From Prauserella marina (GTDB taxonomy: Bacteria > Actinomycetota > Actinomycetes > Mycobacteriales > Pseudonocardiaceae), in assembly GCF_002240355.1 (NCBI RefSeq), contig NZ_CP016353.1:1476501-1540500 (forward strand): a DNA stretch of 64,000 bases, written 5' to 3'. A program made the position numbers and the translations under genes. A model generated the notes under the pieces. That model saw only the letters and a list, made by a program, of their open reading frames with translations, ran no database searches and was not told where the DNA came from. The first letter of the stretch is position 1, and each line of letters begins with the position of its first letter. Positions 15,839 through 24,597 of this stretch are shown here, in pieces.

Positions 15839-17431
15839 ATGGAATGGATCCAGCAGTCGGACCTGTTGCCTTTCGTGCTCGAACAGCGGGCGAAGGAGAG
15901 TCCCGACACGATATTTCTGACTCACGTCGACGGCGATTCGCTGTCCTACGGCCAATCCTATGAGCTGAGCCTGCTTTGGGCCGGTGCGTTGCGGGACATC
16001 GGCGTCGGCGAGGGCGACAACGTCCTGAGCCTGCTGCCCAACGGGTTCGCGACCTATCACGCGTGGCTCGGCATGTCCTGGCTCGGCGCGGTCGAGGTCA
16101 GCCTCAACACCGCCTACCGGGGACACCTCCTGCGCTACACCATCGAGACCTCGCGAGCCCGGGTCCTGATCGTGGCGCGACGGTATCTCGCTGCGGTCGC
16201 CGAGATCGCGGAAGGGCTCAGTCAGCTCGAAACGGTCGTCGTGCTCGACGATCCGGCCGACGGTGCCGAGGTGGTCGGAATGCCACAGAAACTGGTGTCA
16301 GAACAGGAGTTCTTCGCCGGTGCCGCGCCCATCGGCCCTCCAGGTGAGGCGGGACCGCGACAGTGGACCAGTTCCTGCATCATCTGGACCTCGGGAACGA
16401 CGGGACCGTCCAAAGGGGTCATTCTTCCCTGGGCGGAGTGGTATCCCTTCTGCGAGGTCGTCACGAGCGTCACGCGAGCCGACGACGTCCTCTATCACTT
16501 CCTCCCGCCGTTTCACGTCGGCGGCAAGATCCTGTTCTATTCGGCGCTGTTGCGTGGTTTCCCCATCGTCATGCGGGAAGTGTTCAGTTCCAGCAATTTC
16601 TGGCGGGACGTGCGGAAGCACGGCGTGACGCACACCGTCATGCAGGGACCGATGGCGATGATGCTGGCGAGCGCGCCCGAGTCGCCTTCGGACGCGGACA
16701 ATCCGCTGCGTTCCATGGGATGCGCGCCGTTGCCGCCCGATCTTCCCGGTTTTCTCGGCCGGTTCGGCCTCACCGGGGTCAATACCTACTACGGGATGAC
16801 CGAGATCGGGTTGCCGTTCGCCTCCGCCGGATTCGACCTGCCGGGTACGGACAGCTGCGGCAGGCTCAGGCCGGGCTACGAGGTTCGCATCGTCGACGAA
16901 CACGACTATCCCGTCGAGGAGGGCAAGGTCGGCGAGCTGATCGTCAGGGCGGACCATCCGTGGACCATGAACGCCGGGTACTACGGCATGCCCGCCGAGA
17001 CGGCGCACGCCTGGCGCAACGGCTGGTTCCACACCGGCGACGCCTTCCGGGTGGACGAGGACGGCAACTACTACTTCGTCGACCGCATGAAGGACACCCT
17101 TCGCCGTCGCGGCGAGAACATCTCCAGCTTCGAGGTCGAGACCTACGTCAACCAGCATCCCGAGGTCGCCGAGTGCGCGGCGGTCGCCGTGCCGTCGGAA
17201 CTCGGCGAGGACGACGTGAAGATCGTCGTCGTGCTCGCCGAGGGCAGCTCGCTCGGCCACGGCGAGCTCGCGGACTGGCTCGCCGAGCGCCTGCCCCGGT
17301 TCATGGTTCCCCGGTACGTCGAGTTCACCGGCCGGTTGCCGAAGACCGACGCGACAATCAAGACCAAGAAGGCCTTTCTCAGGCAGAACGCGAATCCGGA
17401 GAACACATGGGATCGCGAAAAAGCCGGATGA
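15839..17431 (+). CDS. Acyl-CoA synthetase (CaiC/FadD-like)
   Basis: AMP-forming acid:CoA ligase, 530 residues. Motifs: P-loop IIWTSGTTGPSKGVILP, LPPFHVGGKILFY, YYGMTEIGLPF, the GWFHTGDAFRVDEDGNYYF hinge region, RRRGENISSFEVE, and a C-terminal KTDATIKTKK region holding the catalytic Lys. Overall it is closest in look to crotonobetaine/carnitine-CoA ligases. It would activate a carboxylic acid, here perhaps the 4-hydroxyacid released by the SMP-30 lactonase. Start: ATG with GGGGAAG upstream. The stop overlaps an in-frame ATG of the dehydrogenase gene. Confidence 0.92.
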   Translation: MEWIQQSDLLPFVLEQRAKESPDTIFLTHVDGDSLSYGQSYELSLLWAGALRDIGVGEGDNVLSLLPNGFATYHAWLGMSWLGAVEVSLNTAYRGHLLRYTIETSRARVLIVARRYLAAVAEIAEGLSQLETVVVLDDPADGAEVVGMPQKLVSEQEFFAGAAPIGPPGEAGPRQWTSSCIIWTSGTTGPSKGVILPWAEWYPFCEVVTSVTRADDVLYHFLPPFHVGGKILFYSALLRGFPIVMREVFSSSNFWRDVRKHGVTHTVMQGPMAMMLASAPESPSDADNPLRSMGCAPLPPDLPGFLGRFGLTGVNTYYGMTEIGLPFASAGFDLPGTDSCGRLRPGYEVRIVDEHDYPVEEGKVGELIVRADHPWTMNAGYYGMPAETAHAWRNGWFHTGDAFRVDEDGNYYFVDRMKDTLRRRGENISSFEVETYVNQHPEVAECAAVAVPSELGEDDVKIVVVLAEGSSLGHGELADWLAERLPRFMVPRYVEFTGRLPKTDATIKTKKAFLRQNANPENTWDREKAG

Positions 17432-17463
17432 TCGGCATCCACTTCGGACAGTCAGGAACGGAC

Positions 17464-18678
17464 ATGCACTTCTTTTATTCGGAACGCGCCGTGAATCTGG
17501 GCAAGCAGGTGAGGGAGTTCGTCGAGAACGACGTCATCCCAGCCGAATTCCGGTACCGCGAAGAGCTGATCGCGGCAGGGGATCCGCACCACCAGCCCTC
17601 CGTCATGGAATCGCTCAAGGAGAAGGCGAAAGCAGCCGGTTTGTGGAACCTCTTCTACCCAGACGCCGAGTGGGGTGGAGGGCTCACGAACGTCGAGTAT
17701 GCGGCGCTCGCGGAGATCATCGGGCAGAGCCTCATCGGTCCCGAGGTGTTCAACTGCTCGGCTCCCGACACCGGGAACATGGAGGTGCTCAGCCTTTTCG
17801 GGACCGGTGAACAGAAACGTCGCTGGCTCGAACCGTTGCTGCGCGGCGAGATCAGGTCCGCTTTCTGCATGACGGAGCCGGACGTCGCCAGCTCCGATCC
17901 GACCAACATCGCGCTGCGCATCGATCGTGACGGCGACAACCTGGTGCTCAACGGCAGGAAATGGTGGGCGACCAACCTGTACCACCCGCACTGCCGGATC
18001 CTGATCGTGTTCGGAAGGACAAGCGGGGAAGGGCCCCGGCACCAGCGGCACAGCATGGTGCTCGTTCCCCTGGACACGGCGGGAATCACCGTGGGAAGAG
18101 CACTGCCGATCCTCGGTTACCAGAACCAGGAGGGGCACGCCGAGATCTCCTTCGACAACGTGACCGTGCCCGCCGCCAATCTCGTGGGTGAGCTGGGGCA
18201 GGGGTTCGCGATCGGCCAGGCGAGGCTCGGGCCTGGACGGATCCACCACTGCATGCGTGCCATCGGCATGGCCGAGCGCGCGCTCACGCTCATGTGCGAG
18301 CGTGCCTCGTCGCGAACGGCCTTCGGCAAGCCGCTTGCCGAGAACGCCAACATCCAGGACTGGATCGCCGAGTCGAGGATCGACATCGAGATGGCGAGAC
18401 TGCTCGTCATGAAGGCGGCCTGGCTGATGGACACCGTCGGCAACAGGGAGGCGAGAACGGAGATCGCGGCCATCAAGGTCGCGGCGCCCCGGATCGCGTC
18501 GCAGGTCATCGACAGGGCCATCCAGGTACACGGCGCGGCGGGCGTCAGCGACGACGTGCCGCTCGCCGAGATGTGGGCCTTCCAGCGCGTCTTGCGGATC
18601 GCCGACGGACCCGACGAGGTGCACAAGAGGAGCATTGCCCTGCGTGAGCTGCGCGACCGGGCACCGGTCGCGGGCTGA
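17464..18678 (+). CDS. ACAD10/11-type acyl-CoA dehydrogenase
   Basis: FAD-dependent acyl-CoA dehydrogenase, 404 residues. Motifs: FCMTEPDVASSDPTNIALRI (flavin/substrate loop), GRKWWATNLYHPHCRI, ARLGPGRIHHCMRAIGMAER, AFGKPLAENANIQDWIAESR, and the C-terminal IQVHGAAGVSDDVPLAEMWA and ADGPDEVHKRSIA. The GPGRIHHCMR block is characteristic of the ACAD10/ACAD11 clade. In mammals that domain is fused to a kinase and processes 4-hydroxyacyl-CoAs through a 4-phospho intermediate. The matching kinase gene lies two genes downstream. Start 17464 is preferred (AGGAAC upstream, normal ACAD N-terminus); ATGs at 17407 and 17428 are in frame. Confidence 0.93.
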   Translation: MHFFYSERAVNLGKQVREFVENDVIPAEFRYREELIAAGDPHHQPSVMESLKEKAKAAGLWNLFYPDAEWGGGLTNVEYAALAEIIGQSLIGPEVFNCSAPDTGNMEVLSLFGTGEQKRRWLEPLLRGEIRSAFCMTEPDVASSDPTNIALRIDRDGDNLVLNGRKWWATNLYHPHCRILIVFGRTSGEGPRHQRHSMVLVPLDTAGITVGRALPILGYQNQEGHAEISFDNVTVPAANLVGELGQGFAIGQARLGPGRIHHCMRAIGMAERALTLMCERASSRTAFGKPLAENANIQDWIAESRIDIEMARLLVMKAAWLMDTVGNREARTEIAAIKVAAPRIASQVIDRAIQVHGAAGVSDDVPLAEMWAFQRVLRIADGPDEVHKRSIALRELRDRAPVAG

Positions 18679-18716
18679 CACCCAGGGAAACCAGCACGGG
18701 CGGACAGGGAAAACAC

Positions 18717-19355
18717 ATGGTGTACCAGGAGAACGACACGGCGGGCCGTAGCGCGGACAAGGCGTTGCCCCGGTCCCAGCGCGGACGCAACACGAGGGCG
18801 AAACTGCTGACCGCGGCCCGCACGGTCTTCGAGCGCGACGGGTTTCTGGACGTGAAGATCACCGACATCACGGCCGAGGCCGGGGTCGCGGCCGGTTCGT
18901 TCTACACCCATTTCGACGGCAAGGAAGAGATCTTCCGGGAGCTGCTCGACGGGTTGCGCGACGACCTGCTGCATTCGGGTATCGGCGGTTCGCATTCCGG
19001 CGACCCGGTCGACGCGATCCGGCAGGCCACCCGCCGGTATTTCGTCTCCTACCGCGACAACGCCGGGCTCATGCGCATTTTCGAGCAGATGTCGGCGATG
19101 GACGGGGTCTTTCGCAACGCGAGGCTCGAAAGGGCCAAGGTGTTCCAGGACCGCAACGCGCGCAGCATCCGCAGGCTCCAGGAACAAGGAAGGGCCGACG
19201 CGGAGTTGTCGCCGGAACTGGCGAGCCTCGCGCTCAGTTCGATGGTGTCGAGGCTCGCGCACGTGGTGTTCAACCTCGGCCACGAGGCAGGGAGCCTCGA
19301 CGAACTGACCGACACCGTCGTGACGATCTGGGTTCGCTCGCTGGAAATCAGGTAG
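18717..19355 (+). CDS. TetR-family regulator of the acyl-CoA operon
   Basis: A 212-residue repressor-type protein. The N-terminal TetR helix-turn-helix is clear: RNTRAKLLTAARTVFERDG, then ITDITAEAGVAAGSFYTHF, then GKEEIFRELLDGL. The C-terminal helical domain is variable and should bind the inducer, probably an acyl-CoA or lactone-derived compound. It sits inside the operon between the dehydrogenase and kinase genes, with a clear AGGGAAA ribosome site. The perfect inverted repeat over the operon promoter (14885-14904) is its likely operator. This predicts negative autoregulation. Confidence 0.9.
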   Translation: MVYQENDTAGRSADKALPRSQRGRNTRAKLLTAARTVFERDGFLDVKITDITAEAGVAAGSFYTHFDGKEEIFRELLDGLRDDLLHSGIGGSHSGDPVDAIRQATRRYFVSYRDNAGLMRIFEQMSAMDGVFRNARLERAKVFQDRNARSIRRLQEQGRADAELSPELASLALSSMVSRLAHVVFNLGHEAGSLDELTDTVVTIWVRSLEIR

Positions 19356-19369
19356 CGGGGAGGAAGCCG

Positions 19370-20425
19370 GTGTCCGAGGGAACACACGCCGTGGACGCTT
19401 CGGTGGTCGACATTGAGCGAGTTCGGTGGTGGATGGGAGAAGCGGGTCTCGGCGATGGCCCTTTCGAGGACGTGTCGGTGCTCGGCGGCGGCACCCAGAA
19501 CGTGCTGCTGAGGTTGCGGCGGAACGGCCGTGAGTACGTGCTGCGCCGTCCCCCGCCACACAAGCGGCCCGACAGCGACAGGACCATCGAAAGGGAAGCC
19601 GCCGTGCTCGGCGCGCTCGCCGGATCGGCGGTACCGCATCCGGGACTGATCGCCGTGTGCCAGGATCCCTCCGTCATCGGGGCGGCCTTCTACCTCATGG
19701 AGCCGGTCGCGGGAAGGAATCCGTGCGGTCCACTGCCCCCGGGGCTTTCCGACGACCCTGGCTGGCAGCGCGTGCTCGGACTATCCATTGTCGACGGATT
19801 GATCGCGTTGTCGGAGGTTCGCCCCTCCGAGGTCGGTCTCGCGGATCTGGGAAAGCCACGGGGCTGGCTCGAACGCCAGGTTTCGCGGTGGCGAGGGCAG
19901 TTGGTCGGCTACGGGCGCGCCGAACACTACGAGCCCGGCTCGCTCGGTTCCGTCGACGACATCGCGCACTGGCTGGACACGTATCGGCCCGCCGACCACG
20001 GAACCGGCCTCATCCACGGCGATTTCCACCTCGCGAACATGCTCGTCGACGACGAGGGAACGCTGGCCGCGATCGTCGACTGGGAACTGAGCACGCAAGG
20101 GGACCCGCTGCTCGATCTGGGGCATCTGCTCGCGACGTGGCCAGGTGAGGACAACCCGGCGGGGGTGGATCTCGCCGTCCCGTTGCCGTGGCTGCCCACA
20201 GTGGACGAACTGCTCGCCCATTACGCCAGGCGCACGACGCGGGGCCTGGCCGACATCCACTGGTTTCGCGTGCTCGCCTGTTACCGGCTGGCCATCATCC
20301 TGGAAGGCACCTACGTGAGAAGCATGAGCGGACAGGCCGCCCGCGAGACCGGAATCGCGGCCCACGAGCGGGCGAGAGCGCTGCTCGACGCCGCGCGCGG
20401 GCTGCTCCGACGAGGGGAGAACTGA
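19370..20425 (+). CDS. ACAD10/11-type aminoglycoside-phosphotransferase-fold kinase
   Basis: A 351-residue APH/choline-kinase-fold enzyme. Motifs: VLGGGTQNVLLRLRRNG and YVLRRPPPHKR (nucleotide-binding Lys/Arg region), PSVIGAAFYLMEPVAGR, the catalytic loop HGDFHLANMLVDDEG and the metal-binding IVDWELSTQGDPLLDLGHL. This pattern matches the kinase domain fused to dehydrogenase in mammalian ACAD10/11 and the LvaA kinase of bacterial levulinate catabolism, which phosphorylates 4-hydroxyacyl-CoA. Antibiotic resistance is unlikely given the operon. Start: GTG with GGGGAGG upstream. The next gene starts 1 base after its stop. Confidence 0.9.
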   Translation: MSEGTHAVDASVVDIERVRWWMGEAGLGDGPFEDVSVLGGGTQNVLLRLRRNGREYVLRRPPPHKRPDSDRTIEREAAVLGALAGSAVPHPGLIAVCQDPSVIGAAFYLMEPVAGRNPCGPLPPGLSDDPGWQRVLGLSIVDGLIALSEVRPSEVGLADLGKPRGWLERQVSRWRGQLVGYGRAEHYEPGSLGSVDDIAHWLDTYRPADHGTGLIHGDFHLANMLVDDEGTLAAIVDWELSTQGDPLLDLGHLLATWPGEDNPAGVDLAVPLPWLPTVDELLAHYARRTTRGLADIHWFRVLACYRLAIILEGTYVRSMSGQAARETGIAAHERARALLDAARGLLRRGEN

Positions 20426-20426
20426 C

Positions 20427-21221
20427 GTGGGCGCCAGGCTCAGGCAGGTCGCGCTCATCGCCGACGACCTCGACACCACCGTCGCCCGGCTGCGGGCAGT
20501 GCTCGGCCTCGACGTGTGTCTCACCACGGCCGACGAGATCGAACTGTGGGGCACCGACCTGATCGACCGGTTCGGCATCGGCAACGCGGTTTTCGCGGCG
20601 GGGGACACGTTTCTGGAAGTGATCTCGCCGAGCGACCAGGAGACACCGGCCGCCCGCTACCTCCGTAATCGCGGAGGGGACAGCGGGTACATGGTGTTGT
20701 TGCAGACCGACGATCTCGCGGCGGTGGACGTCCGCGCGCGTGAACTCGGAGTGCGCACGGTATGGGAGTCGCCGTTGCCGGGGATCCGGGGCAGGCACTT
20801 TGATCCACGCGACACCGGTGGATCGCTGCTGTCACTGGAACAACCCGACGATCCGGCCGAATGGCCGTGGGCGGGGCCGGCGTGGCGAGCCCGCTCCAAC
20901 CCGGATGTCGAGCTCGCCGGTGTCGAGGTCGAGTGCGGCGAACCGGAGCGAGTCGCCGCCCGCTGGGCGGAGCTGATCGGCACCACGGTGACCCGCCGCG
21001 ACGACGGCGTCGCGGCGGTGGAACTCGCGAGGGGACGCGTCAGCTTCCTGCCCGCCTCCGGCCGGGGCGAGGGCGTGTGCGGCATCGAGGTCCGTTGCCG
21101 AGACCGGGATGCCGTGCCGCGAAGGGCGCGCGAACTGGGACTGCGCGTCGAGGACTCTGATGACTCCGCTGTGTGGCTGTGCGGTATCGCGATCCGCCAG
21201 GCGCCGGTGCGGGAGCCGTGA
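20427..21221 (+). CDS. VOC (glyoxalase-like) domain protein
   Basis: A 264-residue protein of the vicinal-oxygen-chelate superfamily, apparently with two babbb modules: LRQVALIADDLDTTVARLRAVL at the start with NAVFAAGDTFLEVISP, then DVELAGVEVECGEPERVAARW and RGRVSFLPASGRGEGV in the second half. VOC proteins bind a metal and act as isomerases, dioxygenases or lyases, or only bind ligands. The reaction here is unknown; an isomerase or epimerase acting on a CoA ester or lactone intermediate would fit. Tightly packed after the kinase gene, with a GTG start. Confidence 0.8.
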   Translation: MGARLRQVALIADDLDTTVARLRAVLGLDVCLTTADEIELWGTDLIDRFGIGNAVFAAGDTFLEVISPSDQETPAARYLRNRGGDSGYMVLLQTDDLAAVDVRARELGVRTVWESPLPGIRGRHFDPRDTGGSLLSLEQPDDPAEWPWAGPAWRARSNPDVELAGVEVECGEPERVAARWAELIGTTVTRRDDGVAAVELARGRVSFLPASGRGEGVCGIEVRCRDRDAVPRRARELGLRVEDSDDSAVWLCGIAIRQAPVREP

Positions 21222-21270
21222 CACCGCAAGGTTTTCGAGCACCAAGAACCATTCCACGAAGGGAAGTTTC

Positions 21271-22161
21271 ATGCGCACTACCACCTCGACGCTGTCCTCA
21301 GGCCACGTTTTCGCCGAGTGCCCCAGGTGGCACGAAGGCAGGCTGTGGTTCGTCGACATGCACGGGCACACGGTGATCGCCGTCGACGAGCACGGCGAAT
21401 CCGAAGTCATCACCGAGGTACCGGGAAGGACGGGCGGCATCGGCTGGCTGCCCGACGGGCGCCTGCTCGTGGTGCAGCAGGACGCGCGCAAGATTCTGCG
21501 GCTGGAACCCGAAGGGCTTGTCGAGCACGCCGACCTCTCCGGTGCCGTTTCGTCCATGTTGAACGACCTCTGGGTCGATTCCTCGGGCAGGGCGTGGGTC
21601 GGCGAGATGGGCTTCGATCCGGAGGAATTCCTCGCCGACCCCTCGGTCGTCGGCGCGCTGATGGCCGAGCGGGTCGACGGCCCGCTCGACGTTCCCGCCA
21701 CCAGCAGGGTGTTCGCGGTCGAGCCCGACGGCTCGTGGCGCGTCGCCGCGGAAGATCTCGTCTTCACCAACGGGATCGTCGTGGACGAAAACCTCGGAAG
21801 GCTGTACGTGGCGGAGACGATGGGCGCGCGCATCACCGTATTCGACATCGGCGAGGGCGGTGAACTGACCGGCAGGCGCGAACTTCCGCTCGGCTACGCC
21901 CCCGACGGTATCGGCCTCGACGGCGAGGGCAGGCTGTGGGTTTCCGACCCGCTGCACCTCGGCGCCGCACTCGTCGGCACCGACGGCACCGAGCTGGACA
22001 GGGTCGGCACCGATCAGCTGTGCCTCGCGTGCGCCGTCGGCGGCGAGGACGGGCTGACGCTGTACCTGTGCACCGCGCCGACCACGGATTCCGAGGAGTG
22101 CGCGCGGCTGCGCGCGGCGCGGATCGACACCGCCTCGCTCGTCGCCTCTGCCGCGCCGTGA
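21271..22161 (+). CDS. SMP-30/gluconolactonase family lactonase
   Basis: A 296-residue six-bladed propeller of the SMP-30/gluconolaconase/LRE family. Metal-site residues are visible: Glu in FAECPRWHEGRLWFVDM, Asn in VFTNGIVVDENLGRLYVAE, and Asp in YAPDGIGLDGEGRLWVSD; LNDLWVDSSGRAWVGEMG is also typical. Such enzymes hydrolyse lactones with a divalent cation. In this operon it could open a gamma-lactone to the 4-hydroxyacid that the ligase, kinase and dehydrogenase then process. Start: ATG with AAGGGAA upstream. It is the last gene before the convergent pucR-like gene, 24 bases away. Confidence 0.9.
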   Translation: MRTTTSTLSSGHVFAECPRWHEGRLWFVDMHGHTVIAVDEHGESEVITEVPGRTGGIGWLPDGRLLVVQQDARKILRLEPEGLVEHADLSGAVSSMLNDLWVDSSGRAWVGEMGFDPEEFLADPSVVGALMAERVDGPLDVPATSRVFAVEPDGSWRVAAEDLVFTNGIVVDENLGRLYVAETMGARITVFDIGEGGELTGRRELPLGYAPDGIGLDGEGRLWVSDPLHLGAALVGTDGTELDRVGTDQLCLACAVGGEDGLTLYLCTAPTTDSEECARLRAARIDTASLVASAAP

Positions 22162-22185
22162 GCGGGTAGCCGGGCGGGGGAGGCG

Positions 22186-23595
22186 TCAGGGGTCGATGGT
22201 CAGCGCGAGGTAGAGATCGACCTGCGTTCGGAAATCGGTCACGTCGACGCCGAGCAGTTCCCCCGCCCTCGCCATCCGGTAGCGCAGCGTATTGACGTGC
22301 ACGTGCAGTGCTTTCGCCGCCTTCGCTGGGGAACCGGAACATTCGAGGAACACGCGCAGCGTGTGCAGCAACTCGGGATTCTGTTCGAGCAGCGGTCCCA
22401 GCACGCGGTCGCGCAGGGCACGTCGCAGGTCGTCGGGCGCTCCCGCGAGCAGCAGGGTGAGCGGGCCGAGCCGTTCGCCCGAGACGACCGCGACCCTCGT
22501 GGCGCCCCGTTCGGCGACGCCGACGGCGTGCAGCGCCTCCTCCGCCGCGCCGCGCAACCCGGAAAGCGGCGCGGGCCCACCGGTCCCGACGAGCAGTCGG
22601 CCGGGGCCCAGTCTCGCCAAACCCGCTTCCGCGTCACTCGCCCAGCCGGACGGCCACTCCGCGTCGACGGCTACCGCCAGTGCCGAACCCGGATCGTCGC
22701 CCGCGCCCGCGAAGAAGGGCGCGGGGTGCTCGGCGAGTAGTTCGCCGAGCACGTCACCCGCGATCGGCGCGGCAGGGGTGCTCGCGGCGAGCACCCTCAG
22801 CCGGGCTCCCGATGGCAGGCCCGTCGAGGCGAACGCGCTCGCCAGTTCGGCCGGATCCGCGGCCGAACGGTCGCGCAGCAGCGCGAGCAGCGGCTCCGCG
22901 ACGCGCGTGCGCACCGCGCGAACCTCGTCCTCCCTCGCCCTCGCCAGCCCGACGAGGCTCGCCAGCTCGTCGGCGATCTCTGCCCTTCCCCCGCTCAACT
23001 CGGCGTCGACGACCAGAGTCCACGGCACGGCATGCCGTCCACCGACGGTGACGACCGCCCTGTCCCGTGGCGAGCGCGGCGTGCTGCCTGCGACGACCCT
23101 GCCGGTCGCCGACCTGACCCAGCAGTCGGCGCCGAGTTCGGCTGCCCCGCTCGCCAGCAGCTCCGGCAGCGAGGCGGTCTCGGCCGCCGCTGATAGCAAA
23201 CGCTTGCGGGCGCCGTCCGATTCGGCGGCGAGCGCCAGTACGACGCGCTCGGTGATCACCGCGAACGACAGGTCGGCGGGTACTTCCACCAGCGGGATGC
23301 GGTGCCGTTCGCACGTGCTGACCAGATCGGAGGGGATGCCGCCGCTGTCGGCTCCCGATGCGGCCAGCGCGGCGCAGCCCGCCTCGGCGAGCGCGGCGAC
23401 GAACGGTTCGGCGTCACCGGGAGCGTGCCACCACAGCAGGCCGCTGAGTACCAGCTCACCCCGCGTGACGTACCGGCTCGGATCGGGCAGCTCGGTGACG
23501 TAGATGCGGGTGACCTCGCGATCGAGCAGATCGCCTCCGGCGCGGAGCCGCAGACGTAGCTCTGGCAGGCCGAGCAAGGTTCGCACCAACGTCAT
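22186..23595 (-). CDS. pucR: PucR-family transcriptional regulator of purine catabolism
   Basis: A 469-residue PucR-type activator/repressor. The N-terminal purine-catabolism-regulator domain (MTLVRTLLGLPELRLRLRAG, VTELPDPSRYVTRGELVLSG) spans about 120 residues, a GGDEF-like central region follows, and the C-terminal PucR helix-turn-helix reads AAKALHVHVNTLRYRMARAGE. It is divergent from the xanthine dehydrogenase genes and should sense a purine or its breakdown product to control them. The ATG at 23595 is chosen; an in-frame TTG at 23616 is an alternative. Two inverted repeats lie in the shared upstream region. Confidence 0.9.
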   Translation of the reverse strand: MTLVRTLLGLPELRLRLRAGGDLLDREVTRIYVTELPDPSRYVTRGELVLSGLLWWHAPGDAEPFVAALAEAGCAALAASGADSGGIPSDLVSTCERHRIPLVEVPADLSFAVITERVVLALAAESDGARKRLLSAAAETASLPELLASGAAELGADCWVRSATGRVVAGSTPRSPRDRAVVTVGGRHAVPWTLVVDAELSGGRAEIADELASLVGLARAREDEVRAVRTRVAEPLLALLRDRSAADPAELASAFASTGLPSGARLRVLAASTPAAPIAGDVLGELLAEHPAPFFAGAGDDPGSALAVAVDAEWPSGWASDAEAGLARLGPGRLLVGTGGPAPLSGLRGAAEEALHAVGVAERGATRVAVVSGERLGPLTLLLAGAPDDLRRALRDRVLGPLLEQNPELLHTLRVFLECSGSPAKAAKALHVHVNTLRYRMARAGELLGVDVTDFRTQVDLYLALTIDP

Positions 23596-23605
23596 CAGAT
23601 TTGTA

Positions 23606-23699
23606 GGAAAGCACAATTTCCCTCGTTCGTGCGCACCTGTCTTTCATGCTCGCGCGCCGTTGCCCGCGCCCGCCCCCGGTGTGTGTACTGGAACACACC
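23606..23699. promoter_or_regulatory. Inverted repeats in the pucR/xdh divergent region
   Basis: Two candidate operators lie between pucR and the xanthine dehydrogenase genes. GGAAA, six bases, TTTCC spans 23606-23621 close to the pucR start. GGTGTGT, eight bases, ACACACC spans 23678-23699 just before the xdh ribosome site. Both are perfect inverted repeats in otherwise non-palindromic sequence. PucR is the obvious ligand. Confidence 0.5.
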
Positions 23700-23721
23700 C
23701 GGACCTCAGGAGTGAACATTC

Positions 23722-24597
23722 GTGGATTTCCTCCGACCTACCACTCTCGACGAGGCCGTCGCCTTCAAGGCGCGGCGGCCGGATGCCGTGCCCATCGCGG
23801 GTGGCACCGACGTCATGGTCGAACTGAATTTCGACCAGCGGAGGCCGTCGGCTCTGCTCGACCTCACCGGTGTCCCCGAGCTGGCCACACCGGACCGTCC
23901 GTCCATTTCGGATGGTTGGCTTTCGCTGGGAGCCTGCGTGCCCTACAGCAAGGTCATCACCGAGTTCGGCGCCGTCCTGCCGGGACTGGCGATGGCGGCG
24001 CGCACCGTCGGTTCCCCGCAGATCCGCAACAGGGGGACCGTGGGCGGCAATCTCGGAGCGGCCTCTCCCGCCGGTGACTGCCATCCCGTACTGCTCGCGA
24101 GGGAAGCCGAGGTCGAACTCGTCTCCGAGCGGGGAACCCGGCGGATTCCCGCCGAACGGTTCTACACCGGGGTGAAACGCAACGCGCTCGACGAGGACGA
24201 GCTGATCGCGGGCGTGCGGTTTCCCGCCGTGACCCGATGTGCCGAGCAGTTCGCGAAGGTCGGTACCCGCAACGCCATGGTGATCGCGGTGTGCTCGTTC
24301 GCGATCGTGCTGCGAGACGGCAGGGTCGGTGCCGCCATCGGTTCGGCGGCCCCGGTTCCCCGCAGGGCCGCCGAGGCCGAGCGGTTCCTCGCGGCCGAAC
24401 TGCCATGGGAGGAAGGCACGGCGCTGCCCGGCTCGCTGACGCGGCGCTTCGGCGAGCTCGTGGCCTCGGCTGCCGAACCCATCGACGATGTGCGCGGCAG
24501 CGCGGGATACCGCACGCACGCGCTCGCCGTGCTGGCGCGGCGGACCTTGACCTGGGCGTGGGACGACTACCGAAGTGGGGAGCGAGCATGCGCGTGA
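23722..24597 (+). CDS. xdhB: Xanthine dehydrogenase FAD-binding subunit
   Basis: FAD subunit of a molybdenum hydroxylase that oxidises hypoxanthine/xanthine to urate. 291 residues from GTG with AGGAG upstream. Motifs: the N-terminal DFLRPTTLDEAVAFKARRPD with IAGGTDVMVELNFDQR (FAD pyrophosphate loop), the second FAD motif TVGSPQIRNRGTVGGNLGAA, and the C-terminal CO-dehydrogenase flavoprotein domain. Belongs to a coxM/xdhB-like three-subunit enzyme; the 2Fe-2S subunit overlaps its 3' end by 10 bases and the large subunit is two genes on. The purine context, not sequence alone, assigns xanthine as substrate. Confidence 0.92.
   Translation: MDFLRPTTLDEAVAFKARRPDAVPIAGGTDVMVELNFDQRRPSALLDLTGVPELATPDRPSISDGWLSLGACVPYSKVITEFGAVLPGLAMAARTVGSPQIRNRGTVGGNLGAASPAGDCHPVLLAREAEVELVSERGTRRIPAERFYTGVKRNALDEDELIAGVRFPAVTRCAEQFAKVGTRNAMVIAVCSFAIVLRDGRVGAAIGSAAPVPRRAAEAERFLAAELPWEEGTALPGSLTRRFGELVASAAEPIDDVRGSAGYRTHALAVLARRTLTWAWDDYRSGERACA

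Noticed and set aside
19370-20425. Aminoglycoside resistance gene
   Set aside because: Although the fold is APH-like, the motifs and neighbours match the ACAD10/11-associated kinase group, not antibiotic-modifying enzymes.
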